Source: Pseudomonadales bacterium (lineage in GTDB: Bacteria; Pseudomonadota; Gammaproteobacteria; Pseudomonadales; Pseudohongiellaceae). From it: a DNA stretch of 64,000 bases. A model generated the notes under the pieces. It had not been told where the DNA came from. It worked only from the letters and a program-made list of their open reading frames with translations, and made no database searches. The position numbers were made by a program, and so were the translations under genes. Shown here one piece after another: positions 51,187-59,112 of this stretch. Each line of letters begins with the position of its first letter. Position 1 is the first letter of the stretch. The stretch spans positions 83,121 through 147,120 of the forward strand of contig JACKOJ010000006.1 of the NCBI GenBank assembly GCA_024234325.1. Direction: 5' to 3'.

Positions 51187-54100
51187 ACGAAGGACTCCTC
51201 TTCAAAATTCGATCCCAGGCGCGCATCTGATAGTCGCGCCGCAATATGCCAATCACGAACAGTGCCAGCAGCACCAGCATCCACGGAGCCACCGGCACGG
51301 GTTCCTGCTCCTGCGGCAGCACCTGCGTCAGCACCTGCCCGGTCACGGTCTCCAGCGTCTCGCTGCTGGCGCTCTCGGTGGGCGAATCCGGGTTTGCCTC
51401 GGCGGCCGCCGGTTCGCTTCCGGGTGCGCTCAGGCCATACCCCGCCGCCAGCTCCTCCACATAGGCGAGAAAAGTCTGATTGGAGGTCACAATGTCGTAG
51501 CGCTCGGCAATATCGACATAGGTGGCCACCAGTTCCTGCACCGTCTGCTCGGAGGCATCCCAGTAGTCCTTGCGGACGGCTTCCAGCATGCGCTCGGCAA
51601 TCTGCGCCAGCGCCTCGGGATTGTTCTCCTCGAACCATTCCCGCACGCCCAGCTCATAGCGATCCATCACATAGACCTGCTCAAACTCCTGCCACTGGTC
51701 ATCACGCACCACGTTGCGGTCCATCACCTGCCAACCCCAGAAGTTATTGATGGTGTTGAGCAGGGACAACGTGCCCGCATAACCTTCCTGCTGCATCTCG
51801 GCAAGCCAGTTGGGGTGCTGATACACGGCGCGAAGCTCCATCGCCATGAAGCGCTCGGCAGTCTGCAGCTTGGCCCGTGCCGGGTCGCGCATATTGGAGA
51901 TGTACAGTTGCGGGGCCTCGCCATCGAGATACTGCACCGCCTTGGAAATGCCGCCCAGGTACTCGAAGGGGTGGTCGGTATCCAGCAGCCCCTTGAGATT
52001 CGAGGAACGCGAGAACACGGCAGCGCTGGTGCCCCTGAGATGCGCGGCATAGGCGCTGATCGGCGCGCCATCCGCGCCGCTCGGCTTGGAACTCCAGCGG
52101 GACTTGTCGGGCCCGTAGCCCCAGGACATGCGCGACAGGTACAACTCTTCGAGCTGTGTATCGCCTTCGTCCCACTGATCCGACGCCAGGCTGGCATCCG
52201 TCAGCCCGGTGCCGTAGTCGCCACTCTCATTGCCATAGATGCGGGTCAACGCAAAATCACGCGCCGTCTCTGCATCCACTCCGTCGGCCAGCAGTTCCTG
52301 GTAGACCGTCTCGGTGTTGCGGCGAATCAGGTTGTCCTCTCCGGGCTCGTCCAGATTGGCCACCAGGACGATCGCCTTGTTGAACCACTCCATCACGTTG
52401 GGAAACTGGTCGCGGTACAGGCCCGTAAGCGAGATCACCGGATCGATGCGGGGGCGCCCGAGCTGCGCCAGCGGAATGATTTCCACATCCACCACGGTGC
52501 CACTCTGATCCCATACGGGCTTCACGCCCATGGCCGCCATGATCTCGGCCTCCAGCATGCCGAGGTGACGCATGGTCTCGGTGCTCCACATGGTGAAGGC
52601 CAGTTTCTGCGGAAACTCCCCGTGCGTCTGTTCATGGCTGAGGATCAGTCCCTGCATGACGTCCACACCGGCCGCATAGGCTGCCTGGGTGGGAATGCGG
52701 CTGGGGTCGAAACCGTACACATTGCGCCCGGTCTGCAGAGCATCCGGGTTGCGGATGGAGTCGCCGCCATAGGACGGATCGACGAAACGGGAGGACAGCG
52801 CGCGCAGAATGCCTTCCGTTTCGGAACGCGCGTCCAGCATGGCGTCGAAGCGTCTCCCCTTCTCGATCAGGTCGCGTTCTGCTGGATCGTCGAACGACTC
52901 CAGGGGCGTGTTCGAGAACACCTTGTCCATCACAAAGCGGTAGGGGGTGGATTCCTGTATCTGCGTGTAGTCCTGCGCGAACACCTCGGCCACGTCCTCA
53001 ATGCCCAGCGACTGATAGAGCGGCTCCCCCAGCATCTGCATCACCGTGGTAACACGGTGCTCTGGCAGAGCCGTCTCGCCAAAACTGTGCAGCCCCAGCG
53101 GCTGCATGGCCAGACCCACTTCCTCCAGATAATCCTCGATATCGCGCAGGAAGTTCTCGAAGCCGCTCTCCAGTTCCGCCACGCTCCAGCCGAGATCGCT
53201 GTGGATATTCATCGCCACGGCCTGTTCGATGATGAGATTGCGGTTGTTCTCCTTCACCACCCCTTCGTCCAGCGCCAGGTATTCGCGAATATAGTTATTG
53301 ATGACCACAAAGTCGTCCGACAGCCCGGCGGGCGTGAAGGGAGGGGTCTGGTGACTGATGATCACGCCACGTCCGCGTCGCTTGACGTGAATGGCCTCGC
53401 CAATGTTGTCCACGATATAGGGATAGATGACCGGGACGTCCTCCACCAGCAGGTTGGGATCGTCATAGGCCCACAGTCCCCGCTCCTTGCCCGGCAGCCA
53501 TTCCTGGCTGCCGTGGGTGCCGAAGTGCACAATGGCGTTCGCACCGAACTGCTCGCGCACCCACAGATAGGTGGCGAGATAGGCGTGGTGCACCGGCACC
53601 TTGTCGTCGTGGAAAATATCCTTCTCTTCCGTGCTGACACCGCTCTCTCCCCGAGGAGGCTGCGGCATCACGATCATCTTGCCCAGGGACATGCGGGGAA
53701 TCACAAAGCGCGGCTCCCCTTCGATCTCGAACACCCAGGGACTCTCGGCAGCAGGCCCCCAGCGCTGCTCAATGCGCTCGCGTACGGACGCCGGCAGCGT
53801 CGCGAGCCAGGCCTCGTAGCGGGACAGCGGCAGACTGTCCCAGTAGTCGGTCGCCATCAGGCGCTGAAAACCGTCGGCACGATAGCGAGGGCTGAGCAGC
53901 AGGGCCACCGCGTCAATGAACTCCTGCTCGGCAGCAGGGGTGACATCGTAGCCTTCCAGCGCGAGGCGTGAGCTCAATGCTTCCAGCGAGCGCGGCACGT
54001 TCAGGTTGGAGGCGCCCTGATTGTGTTCTCCGGGCGGATGGTTCCAGAACATCAGCGCGATCTTCTTGTCGGCATTGTTCATGCGACGAAGACGTGCCTG

Positions 54101-55369
54101 ATTGATCGCTCTGCCCACGCTCATGGCGAGCTGTTCCGGCATCACCTTCAGCTCGCCGTCTTCATTGGCAGCGATGACCACCGGGTCCTGCAGCCCCACA
54201 TATTCGGCAATGGTCAGGTTGTAGGGAATGCCAAAACTGTCGATCCCGGCGGTATCGGCGTAATACGCCTCGCGGCTGCCTCCGCGATAGGTGATGAGAT
54301 TCAGTTGCGGCACGTCCAGCGCCTGGTTCCAGTCCTTGCGGCCTTCCGGATCGCTGCCAAGAAAGGTGTTGACCATCACCACGTCCACAAACACATGGCC
54401 GTTCTGCGTCAGGATGGCGCGGTCACGCTCGTTCATCACGCCTTCGACATCGGGGCGGGCGTCGCCGGCGACCACAGCATCACCCGGGAAGATGTCCCCC
54501 TCAGCAATGGGCATGGAGGTGGTGGCGGGTCGCCCGCCAGCGGGCCTGCCCGAACCCGAGCTACCACGACCGGAAGATGCGGCATCTCCGGAGCGCTCGC
54601 TGCGCTCCCTGGCCACCCGGGAGGAACGATAGAACGCCAGCGGAACGGCATCGCGTGCCTCTATGTCGGCAATGGCGGCATCCAGCATGGCGTTCTGGCC
54701 GTCGGACAGATAGCTGGACGACATCTCCAGACCAATCACCGGTTTGCCTGCGCGGGTTGTGCCGCGCAGGGTCTGCCACCAGTCAAGATAGTGTTCCAGA
54801 TCGGCGAAGACCAGTTCCGGGTATTCCGGGTGATAGATGCCCCCATTCGGCAGTTCCAGGGGCGGCGGTACCTGACTGAGATCGCCGCCGTTCAGATACT
54901 GCTGAAGATAGGCAAACATGCGCCGGTGATTGACGCTGGTGCCCCCCACGTAATACTCGAACAGACGCTGGGCGAGCTGTTCCTCCATGGCAGCCGAACG
55001 CATCCGCACGGGGGGCGACATGACATGCACCCCCAGACTGGGCACTCCGAGCTGGCGCAGGGCATCGCCCGCATTGCGTTCAATGGCCGACTGGTCGTCG
55101 GAGCGCGGCGCATCCACGATGACCAGGCGTGTACCCCGCAGCGCCTCGGCAATTTGCCCGGCAGTGCTGAGGTCCACCTGGCGCCAGGCCAGCTCGATGC
55201 CGGCCTCCTCCGCCGCCTGCTCCATCAGGACGAACTTGCGCTCCAGGACGAAACTGGTGGAGAGAATGGTCACCTTCTCCCCCGCAGCCCAGGCCGGTGA
55301 TATCCCGGTCAGGGCGAGAAGGGGCAACAGAAGTGCCTGGCACAAGCACACGGCGAGCGCGTTTCGCAT
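51173..55369 (-). CDS. exported CobN/BchH-family chelatase, HmuS-like
   Basis: 1398 residues, large subunit type of cobalt and magnesium chelatases. The family core is clear: IVHFGTHGSQEWLPGKERGL at about 613-632, IYPYIVDNIGEAIHVKRRGRG and the AYAAHLRGTSAAVFSRSSNLKGLLD region. Unlike biosynthetic CobN it has a signal peptide (ISPAWAAGEK) and a C-terminal helix (APWMLVLLALFVIGIL at about 1362-1377), so it works outside the cytoplasm and is anchored. A Gly/Ser/Arg-rich stretch lies at about 258-295. No CobS/CobT or corrin genes are near. With a TonB receptor before it and a proton motor after it, the layout is that of hmuRS-UV, in which HmuS removes iron from heme. Function inferred by context. 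Confidence 0.85.
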   Translation of the reverse strand: MRNALAVCLCQALLLPLLALTGISPAWAAGEKVTILSTSFVLERKFVLMEQAAEEAGIELAWRQVDLSTAGQIAEALRGTRLVIVDAPRSDDQSAIERNAGDALRQLGVPSLGVHVMSPPVRMRSAAMEEQLAQRLFEYYVGGTSVNHRRMFAYLQQYLNGGDLSQVPPPLELPNGGIYHPEYPELVFADLEHYLDWWQTLRGTTRAGKPVIGLEMSSSYLSDGQNAMLDAAIADIEARDAVPLAFYRSSRVARERSERSGDAASSGRGSSGSGRPAGGRPATTSMPIAEGDIFPGDAVVAGDARPDVEGVMNERDRAILTQNGHVFVDVVMVNTFLGSDPEGRKDWNQALDVPQLNLITYRGGSREAYYADTAGIDSFGIPYNLTIAEYVGLQDPVVIAANEDGELKVMPEQLAMSVGRAINQARLRRMNNADKKIALMFWNHPPGEHNQGASNLNVPRSLEALSSRLALEGYDVTPAAEQEFIDAVALLLSPRYRADGFQRLMATDYWDSLPLSRYEAWLATLPASVRERIEQRWGPAAESPWVFEIEGEPRFVIPRMSLGKMIVMPQPPRGESGVSTEEKDIFHDDKVPVHHAYLATYLWVREQFGANAIVHFGTHGSQEWLPGKERGLWAYDDPNLLVEDVPVIYPYIVDNIGEAIHVKRRGRGVIISHQTPPFTPAGLSDDFVVINNYIREYLALDEGVVKENNRNLIIEQAVAMNIHSDLGWSVAELESGFENFLRDIEDYLEEVGLAMQPLGLHSFGETALPEHRVTTVMQMLGEPLYQSLGIEDVAEVFAQDYTQIQESTPYRFVMDKVFSNTPLESFDDPAERDLIEKGRRFDAMLDARSETEGILRALSSRFVDPSYGGDSIRNPDALQTGRNVYGFDPSRIPTQAAYAAGVDVMQGLILSHEQTHGEFPQKLAFTMWSTETMRHLGMLEAEIMAAMGVKPVWDQSGTVVDVEIIPLAQLGRPRIDPVISLTGLYRDQFPNVMEWFNKAIVLVANLDEPGEDNLIRRNTETVYQELLADGVDAETARDFALTRIYGNESGDYGTGLTDASLASDQWDEGDTQLEELYLSRMSWGYGPDKSRWSSKPSGADGAPISAYAAHLRGTSAAVFSRSSNLKGLLDTDHPFEYLGGISKAVQYLDGEAPQLYISNMRDPARAKLQTAERFMAMELRAVYQHPNWLAEMQQEGYAGTLSLLNTINNFWGWQVMDRNVVRDDQWQEFEQVYVMDRYELGVREWFEENNPEALAQIAERMLEAVRKDYWDASEQTVQELVATYVDIAERYDIVTSNQTFLAYVEELAAGYGLSAPGSEPAAAEANPDSPTESASSETLETVTGQVLTQVLPQEQEPVPVAPWMLVLLALFVIGILRRDYQMRAWDRILKRSPSYDAY

Positions 55370-55383
55370 GATGACACTCCTTC

Positions 55384-57366
55384 TCAGTTGAAGCGGGTTT
55401 CCAGACTCATGAACACATAGCGCCCACGCTCGGCAAAGGTAAACAGCTCGGACTCGTCCAGCAGATTGGTGTCTGCCAGATTGTCCACGCCCGCGCGTAC
55501 GGTGGTATTGCGGGTAATCGCCTTGCCCAGGCTGAAGTTGTACAGGGCATAACGGGGCAGCGGCGTCATTACCGCCGCCGTGCCACGTCCCACCAGAAGG
55601 AACTGCTCACCAACGAAGTTGCCACGCAGTTGCGCGGACCAGCCATCGCCCCCTTCCCAGCCGAGACGAACATTGGAAGAGTGATCCGGACGATCCGTGA
55701 GCTGGTCGCCTGTCGACTTGTTTTCCGTGTCCAGCCAGGTGTGGTTGATGCTGACATCGAAACCATAGCCCAGTGCTGCGGTGAACATCAGCTCGGCCCC
55801 GGTGATGCGCGCCTTGTCCACATTGATGCGACGGGTCAGGCCGTTCTCCACCACCTGCCCGCGCACGCGCACCGGCGCCTTCAGCTCTTCGCTGACCAGC
55901 AGATTGTCCAGCTCGTTATTGAACACGATGGCATTGAAGCGATAGGCGCCGTAGCTGTAATCGAAGCCCAGCTCATAGCCATCCACCACCTCCGGCAACA
56001 GATCCGGGTTGGCCGCCAGGTCGTAGCCGGGTCGCCCACTCTCGTAGCCCGGCGTGGTGTATTTCAGATGCGGGGCCTTGAAGCCATGACCGTAGCCGGC
56101 GCGAATCGTCAGATTGTCGCTGGGCAGGTACACCAGATAGGCACGCGGGCTCAGCTCGGAACCGAAGGTGTCGTGACGGTCGGAGCGCAACCCGAGCGTC
56201 AGCTTCAGTTCGTCGGAGAGGGACACCTGATCCTGAGCGTACAGGGACAGCATGTCCGCCTTCGCTTCGCCTCCCTTGAAGCTGGTGTGGATGTGATACT
56301 GCGTCAGCGCCTCCACGCCCAGGCTTACCATGTGCCGGGCACCCAGCTCGACGTTCAGGCGTCCGTCCACGGCATCGTTGCGCTGCCCCTGGGTTGGAGA
56401 CGACGAGGGCGGCACGCGCGGGTCCGCTGGCTCCGACAGCGAGGTCACCTCGGAACGATAGACACTCAGGTAGCTGTTGACCCGGCCGTAGTCGCCGTAA
56501 TAGCTAAGCGCGCTGTGCTCTCGGGTGACATCGCCATTGAGCTTGTAAATGATTTCCGCGCCCGTCACTGTATCCAGGCGATAGGAGGAACGATCCTCCT
56601 CGGTGCGATAGTAGTCCACGTCAAACCGGTGCTGCTGCGACGGGCGGAAGGAGCTGCCCAGAATCAGGTTCGAGCCGCGCTTGCCCTCGCGCAAGGTTAG
56701 CGCAGGCGTGCGATTGTCCCCGGGGTAGGACAGATCCTTGCGGCTGAAGTGCCCGCCGCCCAGCGTCAGGCTCAGCGTGTCGCTGACAGGGCCGGCTGCT
56801 ACCGCCGACGCATTGAACTCTTCCCCGCCACTCTCGCCCGGCAGGCCACCCTGCTGCGCGCGCACCTCTCCGTACCAGCGTTCGGCGGCAGGCTTGGTAA
56901 TCACGTTGACCACGCCACCAAACGCCTCGGATCCATACAAAGAGGACATGGGGCCGCGGACGATCTCGACACGTTCAATCATCTCCATGGGCACCCAGTC
57001 AAAACGAAAATCCGAATGCTGAATCACCTCATCGGAGGCACTGATGCGGCGACCGTTGAGCAGCATCAGCGAGTAGTCCCGTCCCATGCCACGAATACTG
57101 ACGGAGGAGCGGTTGGAGCCACCGCCTGTCGGGTCCAGTGTGATGCCCTGGGTTTCGCGCACAGCCTGCAGCACATCGGTGACGTTGCGACTGCGCAGAT
57201 CGTTCTCATTGATGACCGAAATGGAAGCGGGCGCCTCTCGAAGGCTCTGCTCGTAGGAGGCCGCCGTCACGACGATCTCCTCGACCTGAGTCGCATCCTG
57301 GGCTAAGGCAAGACCGGTAGTGGCCAGCAGACTGAAGGAAAGTATCCCCGAAGATTTTTTATTCAT
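55384..57366 (-). CDS. TonB-dependent outer membrane receptor
   Basis: 660 residues with a signal peptide (TTGLALAQ). The TonB box region (EEIVVTAASYEQSL), the plug domain (VLQAVRETQGITLDPTGGG, SVSIRGMGRDYSLMLLNGRRI, ERVEIVRGPMSSLYGSEAFGGVVNVIT) and a 22-strand barrel are visible. A FRAP/NPDL-like pair (GFKAPHLKYTTPG and ANPDLLPEVVDGYELGF) occurs in heme receptors but also in siderophore and B12 receptors, so it does not settle the ligand. It is the first gene of the chelatase operon (14-bp gap, AAGGAG), which favours a porphyrin or other metal-bearing ligand. Confidence 0.92.
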   Translation of the reverse strand: MNKKSSGILSFSLLATTGLALAQDATQVEEIVVTAASYEQSLREAPASISVINENDLRSRNVTDVLQAVRETQGITLDPTGGGSNRSSVSIRGMGRDYSLMLLNGRRISASDEVIQHSDFRFDWVPMEMIERVEIVRGPMSSLYGSEAFGGVVNVITKPAAERWYGEVRAQQGGLPGESGGEEFNASAVAAGPVSDTLSLTLGGGHFSRKDLSYPGDNRTPALTLREGKRGSNLILGSSFRPSQQHRFDVDYYRTEEDRSSYRLDTVTGAEIIYKLNGDVTREHSALSYYGDYGRVNSYLSVYRSEVTSLSEPADPRVPPSSSPTQGQRNDAVDGRLNVELGARHMVSLGVEALTQYHIHTSFKGGEAKADMLSLYAQDQVSLSDELKLTLGLRSDRHDTFGSELSPRAYLVYLPSDNLTIRAGYGHGFKAPHLKYTTPGYESGRPGYDLAANPDLLPEVVDGYELGFDYSYGAYRFNAIVFNNELDNLLVSEELKAPVRVRGQVVENGLTRRINVDKARITGAELMFTAALGYGFDVSINHTWLDTENKSTGDQLTDRPDHSSNVRLGWEGGDGWSAQLRGNFVGEQFLLVGRGTAAVMTPLPRYALYNFSLGKAITRNTTVRAGVDNLADTNLLDESELFTFAERGRYVFMSLETRFN

Positions 57367-57644
57367 GACACCGTCATCCGTAGGTTAGGCAGTTTTCTGC
57401 AATGCGCGGATTCTAATGACGGTCTGTGATGACAGCGATGTGACACGGCGTCGCGCGGCAAACTGTCACGCGGCAATATGCCGCATCCAATTCTGATCGA
57501 GCCAGCCCCGCATTTGCTCGTGACCAGAAGCAGAGTATGATCCTCAAGCACCCTTCCCGTAGGCGGCCCACGCAAGCGGGTATTGCAGTGAACCCGTCAC
57601 AATCAATCCATACACTCTCAGGCAACAGGCCACGAGAATTCACC

Positions 57645-58946
57645 ATGAAAAAGACAGGCGCCACCTTTTCCCGACGACAGATGCTGGGCCTTCTCGGCGC
57701 TGGCGTTGCCGCGAGCCCTCGGCTGCTGGCACAGACGAGCAGCCCTATGCCCCCTGCCAACACGGATGCCAGCCGCCTCGCCCGTGACGAAGCGTTCTGG
57801 AAAGAGGTCGGCAGCTACTACGATCGCGCCGAAGGCATCATCAATCTGGAACACGGCTATTGGGGAAAGATGGCGCGGCCGGTGCAGGAACAGTATCTGG
57901 CTGCGACGCAGATGGTGAACAAGCAACTGTCCTACTACGCTCGCCGCGACTACGGCCGCGATGCGGCGGAGAGTGTGCGCCGTGTTGCCCGCGCACTGGA
58001 TGTCGAGCCCGAGGAAATCGTGCTCACCCGCAATGCCACTGAATCCATCCACAACCTGATTCGTCAGTACCAGCGCATCACGGCCGACGATGCCCTGCTG
58101 TATGCCGACATCGACTACCCGAGTTTTCAGCAAACCATGCAGTGGCTGGCCGACAGCGCAGGCGCCACGGGTGTGATGCTGAAGCTGCCCCCTCGCGCCA
58201 GCCAGCAGAATATTCTGGATCTCTACCGGAGCGCCTTCGACGAGCACCCCAACCTGAAACTGATCCTGCTGACCCATGTCAGCAATCAGCACGGACTGGT
58301 GGTGCCCGTTGCGGCGATCACGCAGGAAGCCCGCCGGCGCGGCATCGACGTCATCTGCGACAGCGCCCAATCCTGGGGCCTGCTCGATTTCACCCTGCCG
58401 GAGCTCGGCGTGGACTGGGCGGGGTTCAATCTGCACAAGTGGATTGGATCGCCAGTCGGCGTTGGCGCCCTTTATATGCGCCGGGGCACCCTGGAAAAGA
58501 TCAGCCCCTACCCTGGGGAGCGCGATCCGGACAACACCCGCGCGGCAACCCGGGTGCATACCGCCACCTCCAACTTCGCGGCCATTCTCGCGGTTCCCGC
58601 CGCGCTGGATTTTCACGAGGCCCTTGGTGGCGCCAACAAAGAGGCGCGGCTGCGCTATCTGCGCGGACTGTGGACCCAGGAGGCAGACACCATGCCTCAT
58701 ATTGAAGTGCTGGGCGGGGCAGACGAGGATTCCTGGACGGGCATGGCCTCCTTCCGCCTGCGCGACCAGAGCAGCGCCGCCGAGGTGAATGCCCTGCAGA
58801 AACGTCTGGAACAGGAGTTCGGCATTTTTACCGTCGCGCGTTATGAACTCGGCAGCGGCGCCTGCATCCGCGTCACCCCCCAGGTGTTCACCACCCCGGA
58901 TGAACTCGCCCAACTGGTCAGCGCCCTGAAACGTCTGCAGGCCTGA
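57645..58946 (+). CDS. Tat-exported class V aminotransferase-fold PLP enzyme
   Basis: 433 residues. A Tat signal (TFSRRQMLGLLGAGVAASPRLLAQ) precedes a complete fold-type I PLP enzyme of class V: IINLEHGYWGKMARPV, TRNATESIHNLI, VICDSAQSWGLLDF and the PLP lysine K265 in FNLHKWIGSPVGVGAL. The closest known group is isopenicillin N epimerase/EgtE/cysteine desulfurase-like. Tat export means it folds with its cofactor in the cytoplasm and works in the periplasm. It is divergent from the TonB receptor gene. The substrate is unknown; a racemase, lyase or desulfurase role is open. Confidence 0.88.
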   Translation: MKKTGATFSRRQMLGLLGAGVAASPRLLAQTSSPMPPANTDASRLARDEAFWKEVGSYYDRAEGIINLEHGYWGKMARPVQEQYLAATQMVNKQLSYYARRDYGRDAAESVRRVARALDVEPEEIVLTRNATESIHNLIRQYQRITADDALLYADIDYPSFQQTMQWLADSAGATGVMLKLPPRASQQNILDLYRSAFDEHPNLKLILLTHVSNQHGLVVPVAAITQEARRRGIDVICDSAQSWGLLDFTLPELGVDWAGFNLHKWIGSPVGVGALYMRRGTLEKISPYPGERDPDNTRAATRVHTATSNFAAILAVPAALDFHEALGGANKEARLRYLRGLWTQEADTMPHIEVLGGADEDSWTGMASFRLRDQSSAAEVNALQKRLEQEFGIFTVARYELGSGACIRVTPQVFTTPDELAQLVSALKRLQA

Positions 58947-58951
58947 GCCCG

Positions 58952-58990
58952 GTGAGGTGCTGTGGTGAAGTGCTGTAGTGAGGTGCGGCG
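58952..58990 (+). repeat. three 13-bp imperfect tandem repeats
   Basis: GTGAGGTGCTGTG, GTGAAGTGCTGTA and GTGAGGTGCGGCG follow one another just after the PLP enzyme stop. Confidence 0.8.
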
Positions 58991-59008
58991 CGACACAGCG
59001 CCGCACCT
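58981..59008 (+). terminator. GC-rich hairpin after the PLP enzyme gene
   Basis: AGGTGCGGCGC and GCGCCGCACCT form a perfect 11-bp stem with a 6-base loop. No clear T-run follows, so termination may be partial. Confidence 0.5.
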
Positions 59009-59112
59009 TCGGTCCCCAGGCCTGCCTGTGTACCTCCACCCTTTGACACCTGCTAGGTATTCCGGGCACGTGTCGCTATAATCGCGGCAATTAGAAAAAG
59101 GGGGTACGTGTT

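Noticed and set aside
51164..53971. 935-codon open frame on the plus strand
   Set aside because: It lies entirely opposite the chelatase gene, has histidine-rich shadow composition and no domain; a by-product of high GC.
51173..55369. Reading the large protein as a cobaltochelatase of B12 synthesis
   Set aside because: It has a signal peptide and membrane anchor, no corrin genes or AAA partners are nearby, and its neighbours are a TonB receptor and a proton motor.
57367..57644. Possible cobalamin riboswitch before the TonB receptor and CobN-like genes
   Set aside because: A GGGAAGG string is present on the minus strand, but no B12-box (AGYCMGRAGACCNGCC-like) or paired core could be found at the proper distance.
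59043..59082. TTGACA and TATAAT as a promoter pair for the oxidase operon
   Set aside because: The spacing is 28 bp; TATAAT at 59077 may still be a -10 element, but this -35 cannot belong to it.
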